This document shows positions 7,211 to 16,687 of a DNA stretch of 40,157 nt, piece after piece. Origin of the DNA: CAYMUL01 sp964393605. GTDB lineage: Bacteria; Bacteroidota; Ignavibacteria; Ignavibacteriales; Ignavibacteriaceae. A program made the position numbers and the translations under genes. Each line of letters begins with the position of its first letter. Within the stretch, counting starts at the first letter, position 1. A model generated the notes under the pieces. It made no database searches, was not told where the DNA came from, and saw only the letters and a program-made list of their open reading frames with translations. The stretch is taken from NCBI GenBank assembly GCA_964393605.1, contig CAYMUL010000030.1:1-40157 (forward strand), written 5' to 3'.

Positions 7211-8188
7211 ATGCAGAAAAGAATATTAAGCGGAATGCGTCCGACCGGGAAATTACATCTCGGGCATTTTGTCGGCGCACTGGAAAATTGGCTCGAACTT
7301 CAAAATAAGTATGAGAATTTTTATCTCATTGCCGATTATCATGTATTGACGACAAATCTTAACTCACAAAATATTTACGATGATTCGATAGATATGCTTA
7401 TCGATTGGCTCGCAGTTGGGTTGAATCCCGAAAAAAGTCCGATGTTCAGGCAATCGCAAATTAAAGAGCACACAGAACTTGCAATCATTTTCGGAATGTT
7501 GATAACAGTTAGCCGTTTGGAGCGCAATCCGACTTTGAAAGATCAGGTGAGAGATTTGAATATCGATAATGTAATATTCGGGCATCTCGGTTATCCCGTT
7601 TTACAAGCGGCAGATATTCTTCTCTACAAAGGAAATTTTGTTCCAGTCGGTGAAGACCAAGTGCCGCATATAGAAATTACACGAGACATCGCGAGGAAAT
7701 TTAATTCACAGTACGGTGATGTTTTCCCCGAGCCGGAACCGTTGCTAACTAAGTTCCCGCGCTTGCAAGGGCTGGATGGAAATGCAAAGATGAGCAAATC
7801 TTTGAACAACACAATTTTACTCGCGGACGATGAAGCAACGATTCGAACAAAACTAAAAAAGGCGATTACTGATCCTTTAAAAATTAGAAAAGGAGATCCG
7901 GGGCGACCTGAAATTTGTTTGATATTCGGATATCACAAAAAATTTAATCCTTCCGAAGTTGAAGAGAGTGATACCGATTGCAGAAGCGGAAAACTTGGTT
8001 GTGTTGATTGTAAAACTCGTTGCGGAAATAAAATTTTAGAAGTATTAAATCCCATTCGTGAAAAAAGAATTGAACTTGAAAACAATTTAACTTTTGTCAA
8101 AGAAGTTTTACGCGATGGCGAACGAAAAGCGAAAATCACCGCCGCCGAAACTATTTCTGAAGTGCGTGAAAAAATGAATCTGGGCTGA
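7211..8188 (+). CDS. trpS: Tryptophan--tRNA ligase with [4Fe-4S]-type cysteine motif
   Basis: This class I synthetase of 325 residues charges tRNA-Trp. ATG 7211 is chosen because homologues begin close to RILSGMRPTGKLHLGH; an earlier in-frame ATG at 7178 would overlap the HNH gene. The HIGH-type motif is HLGH (16-19) and KMSKS is at 193-197. Cys236, Cys257, Cys264 and Cys267 give C-x20-C-x6-C-x2-C, close to the C-x22-C-x6-C-x2-C cluster site known from Thermotoga maritima TrpRS. A [4Fe-4S] cluster near the anticodon-binding region is therefore likely (inference). The gene ends two bases before scpA. Confidence 0.96.
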   Translation: MQKRILSGMRPTGKLHLGHFVGALENWLELQNKYENFYLIADYHVLTTNLNSQNIYDDSIDMLIDWLAVGLNPEKSPMFRQSQIKEHTELAIIFGMLITVSRLERNPTLKDQVRDLNIDNVIFGHLGYPVLQAADILLYKGNFVPVGEDQVPHIEITRDIARKFNSQYGDVFPEPEPLLTKFPRLQGLDGNAKMSKSLNNTILLADDEATIRTKLKKAITDPLKIRKGDPGRPEICLIFGYHKKFNPSEVEESDTDCRSGKLGCVDCKTRCGNKILEVLNPIREKRIELENNLTFVKEVLRDGERKAKITAAETISEVREKMNLG

Positions 8189-8190
8189 AC

Positions 8191-8910
8191 GTGTATAGAA
8201 TCAAACTCGATCAATTTCAGGGACCGCTCGATTTACTTCTCTTCTTTATTAAAAGAGATGAACTTGATATTTATGATATTCCGATTTCAAAAATCACAAA
8301 AGAATTCCTTGATTACGTGAACGTTATTAAAATATTAGATTTAGAAGCCGCCGGAGATTTTATTTTAATGGCTTCAACATTGATGCACATAAAAGTCCGG
8401 TTACTTCTTCCGCGCGAAGTTGACGAAAAAGGGGAGGAGATTGATCCCCGTGCAGAACTTGTTCAGCGATTGCTCGAATACAAACGATACAAAGAAATGT
8501 CGGAAGATTTTAGTTTCTTCGAATCGAACCAGAGAAAAATTTCTTTCCGAAATAATTTTGGCGGAGATGAAATAGAAAATCCGCCGGAGTTTCAAACTCT
8601 TTTAAGGAACATCACTTTGTACGATCTTGCAAAAGCATTCCGCAAAGCGATGGACAATGTGAAGGTCGAAGTCTTTCATGAAATTAAAAAAATTCCGGTA
8701 ACTATTGATGAACAGATGGCGTATGTTCTCGATATGTTAAAAAAATATTCTCGACTTCACTTTCTCAGTTTAATTTCTGAGTTGAAAGAAAAAATTAGAA
8801 TTGTTGTAACGTTCATCGCCGTATTAGAACTTGTGAAAAATGGTAGAATCGGAATTGACGAAACTCCCGACTTCAACGAATTTATTATTTATGGAATTGA
8901 GAATGGATAG
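8191..8910 (+). CDS. scpA: Segregation and condensation protein A
   Basis: The 239-residue product starts at GTG 8191, right after the trpS stop. The N-terminus (YRIKLDQFQGPLDLLLFFIKRDELDIYDIPI) is the SMC-neck-binding domain characteristic of ScpA, the kleisin of the bacterial SMC complex. A charged middle and a C-terminal winged-helix region (about 165-239) follow, with the expected length. It acts with SMC and ScpB in chromosome compaction and origin segregation. It overlaps scpB at its 3' end, so the two products are translationally coupled. Confidence 0.95.
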   Translation: MYRIKLDQFQGPLDLLLFFIKRDELDIYDIPISKITKEFLDYVNVIKILDLEAAGDFILMASTLMHIKVRLLLPREVDEKGEEIDPRAELVQRLLEYKRYKEMSEDFSFFESNQRKISFRNNFGGDEIENPPEFQTLLRNITLYDLAKAFRKAMDNVKVEVFHEIKKIPVTIDEQMAYVLDMLKKYSRLHFLSLISELKEKIRIVVTFIAVLELVKNGRIGIDETPDFNEFIIYGIENG

Positions 8911-9538
8911 TATTTACAAACATGTAATTGAGGCGCTTATCTTTGCTTCGGATGAACCGATTTCTTCACCCGAAATTATCAAAGCCGTAAAAGGAATTGA
9001 CGGCGAAGAGATTGATATTAACGAGAACGATATTCTCGAAACAATTAATTCTTTAAATGAAAATTATAACGAAGAAAATCGTTCGTTCCAGATTTTAAAA
9101 ATTGCAGGTGGATTTTCTTTCGGAACAAAAGTTGATTTTGCAAAATATCTCGGCTTCCTTTCTTCTGAAAAAAGTAAGAGGAGATTAAGCCAAGCGGCAC
9201 TTGAAACCCTTGCTATTATTGCTTATAAACAGCCAATTACAAAACCGGAAATTGAAAACATTCGCGGTGTAAATTCAGATTACATCATGAATATTCTTCT
9301 CGAAAAAAAATTAATTACGATTTCGGGAAGATCCGAAACGGTGGGAAGACCTTTGCTTTACACAACTACGAATGAGTTTCTTATTTATTTCGGGTTGAAT
9401 AAAATCAGCGATTTGCCGAAGCCGCGCGAGATTGATGAAATTATGAATGACGAAGATTTCATCGAACAGAAAAGAAAGATTATGATGAATTTGATTGAAG
9501 AGACTGTTGAAAATGAAACATCAGACGGAACAGAATAA
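8903..9538 (+). CDS. scpB: Segregation and condensation protein B
   Basis: This is a protein of 211 residues from ATG 8903 (MDSIYKHVIEALIFASDEPIS); ATG 8891 is an alternative, four codons longer. Both starts lie inside the end of scpA. Two tandem winged-helix domains are visible. The second contains LSQAALETLAIIAYKQPITKPEIENIRGVNSDY, the strongest family signature. ScpB dimers bind the ScpA middle region and regulate the SMC ring. An acidic tail (about 175-211) is ordinary. The 3' end overlaps the next gene by 26 bases. Confidence 0.95.
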   Translation: MDSIYKHVIEALIFASDEPISSPEIIKAVKGIDGEEIDINENDILETINSLNENYNEENRSFQILKIAGGFSFGTKVDFAKYLGFLSSEKSKRRLSQAALETLAIIAYKQPITKPEIENIRGVNSDYIMNILLEKKLITISGRSETVGRPLLYTTTNEFLIYFGLNKISDLPKPREIDEIMNDEDFIEQKRKIMMNLIEETVENETSDGTE

Positions 9539-10244
9539 TATTATTCGTTTAAATAAATTTATCGCCGCCAGCGGTGTTTGCTCGCGTCGGGATGCTGACG
9601 AATTGATTCAGCAAGGAAGAGTTACAGTCAACAACAAAACTATTTTGGAACTCGGTTTCAAAATTGACGAGCTGAGCGATGCTGTAAAAGTTGATGGTAA
9701 TTTGCTCAAACAAAAAAATCATATTTACATTTTAATGAATAAACCTGCGGGTGTCGTCTGCACAACCGATGATGAAAAAAAACGCGCAACGGTTACCGAT
9801 CTTCTCTCTTTAAAAGAAAGAATTTATCCTGTTGGACGATTAGACTACAACACAACCGGCGTATTATTTTTAACGAACGACGGAAACTTTACAAATTTTC
9901 TGCTTCATCCATCAAACAAAATTCCGCGCGAGTATGAAGTTACTCTCGTTAGCCAATTGCAAGAGGAACATGTTCAAGCACTATTGAAAGGCGTATTCAT
10001 CGATGGGAAAAGAGGAAAGTTTAATTCTTTAAAATTTCTTTCCGATTCTAAAAAGAAAATTTCAGTTTCCTGTCATGAAGGAAGAAATCATTTTATAAAA
10101 AATATGTTTTCACAATTGGGCTATACGGTAAAAAAATTAGAGCGCACAAGTTATGCGGGATTCACTGTTAAAAACATTGAGCCGGGGCGATACAAACTTC
10201 TTAACAAAAAAGAAATCGAAAAAATTTATGAGAAATATTCATAA
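9513..10244 (+). CDS. rluB: RsuA/RluB-family rRNA pseudouridine synthase
   Basis: The product of 243 residues starts at ATG 9513 inside the end of scpB. An S4 RNA-binding domain (about 9-65, IRLNKFIAASGVCSRRDADELI) precedes the catalytic domain with MNKPAGVVCT and GRLDYNTTGVL, in which Asp111 is the catalytic aspartate. It converts uridine to pseudouridine in rRNA. The gene order scpA-scpB-rluB is common in many bacteria, which favours the RluB assignment (23S rRNA) over RsuA (16S). The exact target base cannot be told from sequence. Confidence 0.9.
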   Translation: MKHQTEQNNIIRLNKFIAASGVCSRRDADELIQQGRVTVNNKTILELGFKIDELSDAVKVDGNLLKQKNHIYILMNKPAGVVCTTDDEKKRATVTDLLSLKERIYPVGRLDYNTTGVLFLTNDGNFTNFLLHPSNKIPREYEVTLVSQLQEEHVQALLKGVFIDGKRGKFNSLKFLSDSKKKISVSCHEGRNHFIKNMFSQLGYTVKKLERTSYAGFTVKNIEPGRYKLLNKKEIEKIYEKYS

Positions 10245-11724
10245 GCTTTTGTTACTGCTGATAATTTTTTCGGCGGTTAATTATTCACAAATAAAAACAG
10301 ACAGCATACCGAAATATTCATTCGGTACGGTGCAAGAGTTGTGGAATGAACTCGACGCACTTTTCAACGACCCGAATTTTGCAAATGCAAATTGGGGTGT
10401 CAGCATTCAATCGCTTGTTACCGGCGAATATTTTTACCGTCGGAACGATAACAAATTATTCATGCCCGCATCGAACTTAAAATTGCTCACAACTTCTGCC
10501 GCACTGATGTTGCTTGGTCCCGAGTATCGTTTCAAAACGGAAATTTTTTCACGCGGTAATATTGACGGCTCAATTTTAGTTGGCGATTTGATTGTACGCG
10601 GCAACGGCGATCCTGCAATCTCCGGTAGATTTTACGGCGACGATATGTTGAAAATTTTTAATGATTGGGCTGACTCGCTTCTCGAAAACGGCATCGATGA
10701 AATTAAAGGCAACATAATCGGCGATGATAATTTGTTCGACGATCAAAGCTTGGGAGATGGCTGGGCGTGGGATTATGAATCTTCCTGGTTTGCCGCTCCG
10801 GTTTCTGCGCTTACTTTTAATGATAACTGCGTTGATTTAATTATTCAACCGGCAAAAGTGGGAGAGAAGGCAATCATCAATCAGATGCCTGATGTAAAAT
10901 ATACGATTGTCAATAATCAAATTATCACAGTGCACAAAGATAGCGTGCAGAGGATTGATTATTACCGCGAACGCGGAACAAACATCATCAAACTTTCCGG
11001 AACAATTAAGGAAAACAACGAACCAACAAAAATATTTGTAACGATAAATAACCCGACGCAGTTCTTCGTTGTTACGCTTAAAGAAGTTCTCAAACAAAAA
11101 GGAATTAACGTAACCGGCATCGCTGTTGATGTTGATGATTTAACCGAACCGATTGATTATTCAAATTGCAAATTGCAGTTGCAACATCAATCGCCACCAT
11201 TGCCCGAAATTATAAAAATCATAAACAAGAACAGCCAGAATTTATTCAGCGAAAATTTGATAAAAGCAATCGGCTACGAAGTGAATAATTACGGCACGTT
11301 CGAAAATGGAATTAAAGCCGCGAAGCAAATCTTTGCACAGATGGGAATTAATCCTGAAAATATTTTAATGTATGATGGTTCGGGACTATCGCGCTTAAAT
11401 TTAATTTCTCCGATGCAAGTAAATGTCATTCTTAATTACATGCACAAAAGTGATTACTTCCAATATTTTTATAATTCACTTCCGATTGCCGGCATTGACG
11501 GAACGCTTTCGGGAAGAATGAGAAAGACGCGCGCCCAAAATAATGTTCGTGCAAAAACCGGTTACATCGGTCATGTAAGAAGTTTGAGCGGTTATGTTTA
11601 TACCGGCGATAGAGAACTTGTTGCTTTTTCAATCATCGCAAATAATTTTAATGTTCCACTTGTTGCCGCAGATAATTTGCAAGATTTAGTTTGTGTTCGT
11701 CTCGCCAATTTTAAAAGAAAGTAG
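10228..11724 (+). CDS. dacB: D-alanyl-D-alanine carboxypeptidase/endopeptidase (PBP4 type)
   Basis: From ATG 10228 this encodes 498 residues, overlapping the pseudouridine synthase gene by 17 bases; a longer in-frame start lies deep in that gene and is disfavoured. A signal peptide (about 1-19, FSAVNYSQ) leads to a class C low-molecular-weight penicillin-binding fold. The active-site motifs are Ser82-x-x-Lys85 (SNLK), Ser336-Gln-Asn338 and Lys443-Thr-Gly. The wide spacing between SxxK and SxN accommodates the extra domains typical of PBP4/DacB. It trims or cleaves peptidoglycan crosslinks in the periplasm. Confidence 0.93.
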   Translation: MRNIHKLLLLLIIFSAVNYSQIKTDSIPKYSFGTVQELWNELDALFNDPNFANANWGVSIQSLVTGEYFYRRNDNKLFMPASNLKLLTTSAALMLLGPEYRFKTEIFSRGNIDGSILVGDLIVRGNGDPAISGRFYGDDMLKIFNDWADSLLENGIDEIKGNIIGDDNLFDDQSLGDGWAWDYESSWFAAPVSALTFNDNCVDLIIQPAKVGEKAIINQMPDVKYTIVNNQIITVHKDSVQRIDYYRERGTNIIKLSGTIKENNEPTKIFVTINNPTQFFVVTLKEVLKQKGINVTGIAVDVDDLTEPIDYSNCKLQLQHQSPPLPEIIKIINKNSQNLFSENLIKAIGYEVNNYGTFENGIKAAKQIFAQMGINPENILMYDGSGLSRLNLISPMQVNVILNYMHKSDYFQYFYNSLPIAGIDGTLSGRMRKTRAQNNVRAKTGYIGHVRSLSGYVYTGDRELVAFSIIANNFNVPLVAADNLQDLVCVRLANFKRK

Positions 11725-11732
11725 AGGATAAG

Positions 11733-13238
11733 ATGGAAAATAATTTCCAGGAAGATATAAATGTTTTAATTAAAAGAAGATTAGAAGAACTGGATGAGCT
11801 AAAGAAAAGAGATGTGATACCCTTCGCTTATTTTTTCGAAACAGATTCCGATTCAGAAAATATTAAAAACAATTTTGATGAGAATGTAAAACGTGAAGTG
11901 AAAATTGCCGGAAGAATTATGGCAATCAGAAAAATGGGAAAAGCTTCTTTCGCGCACATTCAAGATTTGCACGGTCGTATTCAAATTTATTTAAAGAAAG
12001 ATGAAATCGGCGAAGAGTACGAAAATTTTAAATTGATGGATATCGGTGATATTATCGGAGTTGAAGGTTTCACTTTCAAAACCAAAACGGGTGAAATTTC
12101 CGTACACGTTACAAAACTTCTTTTGCTCACAAAATCATTGCGACCAATTCCGATTGCAAAAGAAATTGTAGATGAAGCTGGGAACAAAACAATCTTCGAT
12201 CAGTTCAGCGATAAGGAATTACGCTATCGTCAGCGATATGTGGATTTAATAGTTAATCCCGAAATAAGAAATGTATTTGTGTTAAGAAGTAAAATTATTA
12301 CCGCATTAAGAAAATTTCTTGATGAAAAAGCAATCCTCGAAGTAGAAACACCCGTGCTTCAAACACTTTATGGCGGTGCTTCTGCGCGCCCTTTCAAAAC
12401 GCACCACAACGCACTCGATATGCCGTTATACTTGCGCATTGCGGATGAACTTTATCTCAAAAGATTAATCGTCGGCGGTTTTACAGGCGTGTACGAAATT
12501 TCCAAAGACTTTAGAAATGAAGGAATCGATCGAACTCACAATCCCGAATTCACGATGCTCGAAGTGTATGTCGCGTATAAAGATTATCGGTGGATGATGC
12601 AGTTTGTTGAAGAGATGGTTGAATTTGTTTGCAACTCTGTTTTTGGAACGACAAAGTTTTCTATTGAAGGAAAAGAAATAGATTTCAAAGCACCGTGGAA
12701 GCGTGTTTCGTTAACCGATTCTCTCGATCAAAAATACGGCGTCAATATTCTCACTATCGGCGAAGATATTTTAAAAACGATTGCAAGAAATTACGACATC
12801 AAATTAGATGGAACAGAAACAAAAGGAAAACTTATCGATCTAATTTTTGAAGCGACGATTCAAAGTTCTTTGGTGCAACCTACTTTCTTAGTTGATTATC
12901 CAATTGAAACTTCTCCACTTGCAAAAAAACATCGCTTCAGAGATGGATTGGTTGAGAGATTTGAGGGCTTTGTTATTGGACGGGAAATTTGTAACGCATT
13001 TAGCGAGTTGAATGACCCGATTGATCAGCGCGAACGATTTGAAGGACAATTAAAAGCTATCGAAAGGGGAGATCAAGAAGCTCAACAAATGGATGAGGAT
13101 TTTGTCCGCGCACTCGAATACGGAATGCCGCCGACTGCAGGGCTCGGTATTGGCATCGATCGTTTAGTTATGTTAATGACAGGACAAAGTTCTATCCGCG
13201 ATGTTATTTTCTTTCCAACGATGAAACCACAGAAATAA
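11733..13238 (+). CDS. lysS: Lysine--tRNA ligase, class II
   Basis: This 501-residue class IIb synthetase starts at ATG 11733 behind AGAGGATAAG. The N-terminal OB-fold (about 55-165; VKIAGRIMAIRKMGKASFAH) binds the anticodon. The catalytic domain follows with motif 2 (FRNEGIDRTHNPEFTMLE) and motif 3 (GLGIGIDRLVMLMTG). The length is normal and all motifs are intact. It charges tRNA-Lys in the cytosol. It lies nine bases after dacB. Confidence 0.97.
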   Translation: MENNFQEDINVLIKRRLEELDELKKRDVIPFAYFFETDSDSENIKNNFDENVKREVKIAGRIMAIRKMGKASFAHIQDLHGRIQIYLKKDEIGEEYENFKLMDIGDIIGVEGFTFKTKTGEISVHVTKLLLLTKSLRPIPIAKEIVDEAGNKTIFDQFSDKELRYRQRYVDLIVNPEIRNVFVLRSKIITALRKFLDEKAILEVETPVLQTLYGGASARPFKTHHNALDMPLYLRIADELYLKRLIVGGFTGVYEISKDFRNEGIDRTHNPEFTMLEVYVAYKDYRWMMQFVEEMVEFVCNSVFGTTKFSIEGKEIDFKAPWKRVSLTDSLDQKYGVNILTIGEDILKTIARNYDIKLDGTETKGKLIDLIFEATIQSSLVQPTFLVDYPIETSPLAKKHRFRDGLVERFEGFVIGREICNAFSELNDPIDQRERFEGQLKAIERGDQEAQQMDEDFVRALEYGMPPTAGLGIGIDRLVMLMTGQSSIRDVIFFPTMKPQK

Positions 13239-13255
13239 ATTCAGGTTCTTAAAAA

Positions 13256-14188
13256 ATGTTTTTAATTTTTTGTTTGCTGTTGATCTCAACAACTACTTTC
13301 TCACAAACTCATTCACTTCTTGAATTAAAGCAGAAAGATTTTCTTTCCCTTAATGCAAAACCGGTTGTAAGCGATAGTATTGATATTTCAAAAATTGCAT
13401 TCGCAGAGAAGGATCTCAATTATCCTGTTATCATCGGATTGGGCGCAGTAGTTACAGTTACAACAGCGACAATTTATACATATCAACGACAGGCGTGGTG
13501 GTCAGATGCTCGTTCCCAATTTCATTTTGCAAATGATTGGGATTACGCTCTGTGGATAGATAAAGTCGGGCATTTTTATGACGGCGTTCTTCTGCAACAT
13601 GGCATCTCAGCCGCATTTGAAGCCGCTAATATCGAGTACGAAAAAAGTCAGATTTATGGAACGCTCGGTTCATTTCTTTTTATGACTTACGTTGAGATTG
13701 AAGATGGGTTCGGTCCGAATTGGGGATTTTCTCCCGGCGATGGAATTGCAAATACACTTGGCGCATTGTATCCGCTTGCACAATATTATTATCCTTACTT
13801 AAAAAATTTTCAGTTTAGATTTAGTTATTACCCCGAAAATCTTCATAACCCGGGATTGAATCCGGGGCAAGAACATATCATCTTTGATGATTATGAGGGA
13901 CAAAAATTTTGGTTGTCATTTCGAATAAAAGAAATGTTACCTGAAAATATTACAAAGCACATTCCATCATTCTTAACTTTTTCGGTGGGAACAGGAGTAA
14001 AAAATCTTGACGGAAGCGGCGGCGGCAGAAGAGATTTTTATCTTGCCTTCGATGTTGACTTCGAAGCGATTCCTCTTTATGGAAGCGGCTGGCAGTTTGT
14101 AAAAAATACTCTAAACTTCCTGCATTGCCCGATGCCCGGTATTCGCATCAATAAAGACGGAGTTACTTTTTTTGCGCTATTATTTTAA
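13256..14188 (+). CDS. DUF2279-family envelope protein
   Basis: The 310-residue product has a signal peptide (about 1-16, ending TTTFSQ). A hydrophobic segment is near residues 60-75. The conserved core is FHFANDWDYALWIDKVGHFYDG and GFSPGDGIANTLGA, which I recognise as DUF2279 (YfiM-like). The Asp/His-rich DKVGH and SPGD blocks suggest a membrane-proximal site, but no activity is established. The C-terminal half has beta character and ends in aromatic Leu-Phe. It lies 17 bases after lysS and before glycosyltransferase and Wzi-like genes, which hints at surface-polymer biology. Confidence 0.78.
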   Translation: MFLIFCLLLISTTTFSQTHSLLELKQKDFLSLNAKPVVSDSIDISKIAFAEKDLNYPVIIGLGAVVTVTTATIYTYQRQAWWSDARSQFHFANDWDYALWIDKVGHFYDGVLLQHGISAAFEAANIEYEKSQIYGTLGSFLFMTYVEIEDGFGPNWGFSPGDGIANTLGALYPLAQYYYPYLKNFQFRFSYYPENLHNPGLNPGQEHIIFDDYEGQKFWLSFRIKEMLPENITKHIPSFLTFSVGTGVKNLDGSGGGRRDFYLAFDVDFEAIPLYGSGWQFVKNTLNFLHCPMPGIRINKDGVTFFALLF

Positions 14189-14300
14189 AATGGAAAAATT
14201 ATTTGCATAAACTTAATTCGTTCACTCAAACTCGAATTCTTTTACTCATTCTTCATTTATTAAATTTGGTCGGGATTTCTTTTTTAGGAATTCTTTATCG

Positions 14301-15029
14301 ATGAGATACAGCATTATCATTCCAACTTTGAACGAATCGAAACTTATCAAAAAAAATTTAGAACAATTTTCAAACGATGAACTCAAAAGAAAATATAATT
14401 ATGAAGTTGTTGTTTCCGACGGCGGAAGCGATGACGGCACTGTGGAAATCGCTTTGCAATTTGCGGACAAAGTGAAAGTGCTGACCGATAACAGTAAAAA
14501 AAATATTGCTCGCGGACGCAATGACGGTGCGGCTGTTGCAGACGGTGAGGTTTTCATTTTTACAAACGCCGATGTTGTATTTGAGAATGTTGAAAAATTT
14601 TTTGCTTATCTCGATCAGAAATTTTTTAACACAAACTTTGCCGCAATGACCTGCTCGGTTTATATCTTTCCGGAGGAAGAAAGATTAATCGATAAACTCT
14701 TTCACAAAGTGAACAACAACTATTTTTATTATCTGAACAAATATTTTATGGGAGCGGGAAGGGGAGAATTTTTAGCTGTAAAAAAATCAGCGTTTGAAAA
14801 AGTTCGTGGTTTCAATGAGGTATTAGCCGCCGGAGAAGACTTCGATCTTTTTAGAAGAATTAAAAGGAATGGAAAAATTCTTTTTGCGAGACATTTAAAA
14901 GTTTTTGAGTCGCCTCGAAGATATAGAAAATATGGTTACGCTCGCGTCGCTCTTTCCTGGTTCACAAATTCGGTTTCGCTTGTTGTTTGGAAAAAATCTC
15001 TTTCCGAAATTTGGGATGAAGTTCGCTAA
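14301..15029 (+). CDS. Family 2 glycosyltransferase
   Basis: This 242-residue GT-A enzyme opens YSIIIPTLNES, followed by VVVSDGGSDDGT for nucleotide-sugar binding. FTNADVVFE stands in the DxD position, and AAGEDFDLFRRIK supplies the acceptor-side ED motif. The C-terminus (YARVALSWFTNSVSLVVWKKS) is amphipathic or membrane-associated. It transfers a sugar from a nucleotide donor to an unknown acceptor. The stop codon abuts the ATG of the Wzi-like gene, so those two are co-translated. The 112-base gap upstream shows no structure I can support. Confidence 0.88.
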   Translation: MRYSIIIPTLNESKLIKKNLEQFSNDELKRKYNYEVVVSDGGSDDGTVEIALQFADKVKVLTDNSKKNIARGRNDGAAVADGEVFIFTNADVVFENVEKFFAYLDQKFFNTNFAAMTCSVYIFPEEERLIDKLFHKVNNNYFYYLNKYFMGAGRGEFLAVKKSAFEKVRGFNEVLAAGEDFDLFRRIKRNGKILFARHLKVFESPRRYRKYGYARVALSWFTNSVSLVVWKKSLSEIWDEVR

Positions 15030-16673
15030 ATGAAAAAAAAATTTCTTTTAATAATCATTATAAATTCATTCCTTCTTTCTCAACAAGAGATAGTAGAAGT
15101 TGATCATCCGATTTATTCTTTTCTTGAAAGAATGTCCGCGTTGAAAATTGTTTCGGAATATGATCACTTCGAGAAGCCAACCACACGTTTGAAGGTTGCA
15201 GATCATCTCAATCAAATTTTGACAAACCAATCTTCGCTCACACCAATCGACAAAAAAATCTTCGATGATTTTTTCCGCGAGTTTGAATTTGATCTGGAAA
15301 AAAAATTAGAAAACTCTCATAGTCTAATCTCCGATTCCGATTATTCACTTTTTTCTGAGAAGGAAAAATATTTTTACAACTACGATGACGAATCGAAAAA
15401 TTCAGTTTTCATAAATCTCGTTTCAGGCTTGTCAACTGCGTATGATAACGTGTTGAGAGAATCTGCAACTACGGTAACGTGGGGCGGAATCATTCGCGGT
15501 TCGGTTATGGATTTCTTTTCTTTTCAACTGCAAGCCACTAACGGATATGCCGACGGTTCTAAATCTGTTGCAAAAATATTTCACCCGAAACTGCGGCATA
15601 ATTTTAAGTTTAATAGTTACCCGCCATCAAATAATTTTGACGATGCTTCCGGTTCTTTTTCTTTTGCAAGATCGAACTTCACTTTTAAAATTGGAAACGA
15701 TGATCATATCATCGGATATGGAATGATGAATCCATTGTTACAAAATAATTCGCCGCGAATTCCATCAATTCACACAAAGTTCAGAATTGGATTTTTTAAT
15801 TTTTCTTATCTCCACGGAAAACTTTTGGGGGAAGAAAGTGCGAGTTATGATTCCGCTCAAGGTGTTTTGAAAAATGTGAAAGAAAAATATTTTGCATATC
15901 ATCGCTTCGGTTTTGATGTTTCGAAAGATTTTACATTTGGAGTCGGCGAAATTGTTATTTACGGAAATCGAAGTGCCGACCTCGCGAATTTAATTCCATT
16001 TAATTTTTATAAGAGTGCCGAACATGCAAATAGAGACCGCGACAATAGTATGTTATTCCTCGACTTCAACAACAAACAGCTTGATAACATTTTTGCATTC
16101 GGTACTTTGTTAATTGATGATGTTGATTTTGGTAAGCTCGGAACAGATTGGTGGGGAAATCAATTTTTATATCACGTCGGTATTCATTCTTACAATTTTT
16201 ATAAATCAATTCCATTGATAGTAAAAGGAGAATATCTGAGAATTTCTCCATTTGTATTCACGCATCGAATTCCGAATAACAATTTTACAAATCAATCTTA
16301 TCCCGTTGGAATAGAATTACAACCTAACTCGGAAAATTATAATTTAGGTTTAGAATATTATTTTAATTACAGATTGAAAAGTGAATTGAACTATACGTAT
16401 TCCGAACATGGTGCAAATCCATTAGATGCTTTTGGAAAGATTGATCGTAACGTTGGCGGCAATATTAATTTCGGTCACAGAGAATTCGATTCCAAAGAAA
16501 CAAAATTTCTTGACGGCGATTTGGAAATTATCCGCCAACTTCGGCTCATCATAATTTATGAACCGATAAATAATATTTTTCTTAATTTTATTTTGAAGAA
16601 TGAAACGGAAACAAAACAGGGTTCCGCTTCATCTAATTATCAATTTTATACTTCTTTAAAACTACTTCTGTAG
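15030..16673 (+). CDS. Wzi-like outer-membrane beta-barrel (capsule assembly family)
   Basis: The 547-residue product has a signal peptide (about 1-18, ending LLSQ) and an N-terminal helical part with PTTRLKVADHL. A long run of amphipathic strands follows. The stretch FKIGNDDHIIGYGMMNPLL with PSIHTKFRIGFFNFSYLHG resembles the Wzi/capsule-assembly and surface-polymer barrel family, in which the protein holds polysaccharide at the cell surface. The C-terminal strand ends YTSLKLLL. The assignment rests on overall style and is moderate. It directly follows the GT2 gene, which supports a polysaccharide role. Confidence 0.65.
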   Translation: MKKKFLLIIIINSFLLSQQEIVEVDHPIYSFLERMSALKIVSEYDHFEKPTTRLKVADHLNQILTNQSSLTPIDKKIFDDFFREFEFDLEKKLENSHSLISDSDYSLFSEKEKYFYNYDDESKNSVFINLVSGLSTAYDNVLRESATTVTWGGIIRGSVMDFFSFQLQATNGYADGSKSVAKIFHPKLRHNFKFNSYPPSNNFDDASGSFSFARSNFTFKIGNDDHIIGYGMMNPLLQNNSPRIPSIHTKFRIGFFNFSYLHGKLLGEESASYDSAQGVLKNVKEKYFAYHRFGFDVSKDFTFGVGEIVIYGNRSADLANLIPFNFYKSAEHANRDRDNSMLFLDFNNKQLDNIFAFGTLLIDDVDFGKLGTDWWGNQFLYHVGIHSYNFYKSIPLIVKGEYLRISPFVFTHRIPNNNFTNQSYPVGIELQPNSENYNLGLEYYFNYRLKSELNYTYSEHGANPLDAFGKIDRNVGGNINFGHREFDSKETKFLDGDLEIIRQLRLIIIYEPINNIFLNFILKNETETKQGSASSNYQFYTSLKLLL

Positions 16674-16687
16674 AGAGGCAAAAAAAA

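Noticed and set aside
14189..14300. Possible RNA gene or terminator between DUF2279 and GT2 genes
   Set aside because: No stem of useful length and no T-tract; nothing but AT-rich sequence is visible.
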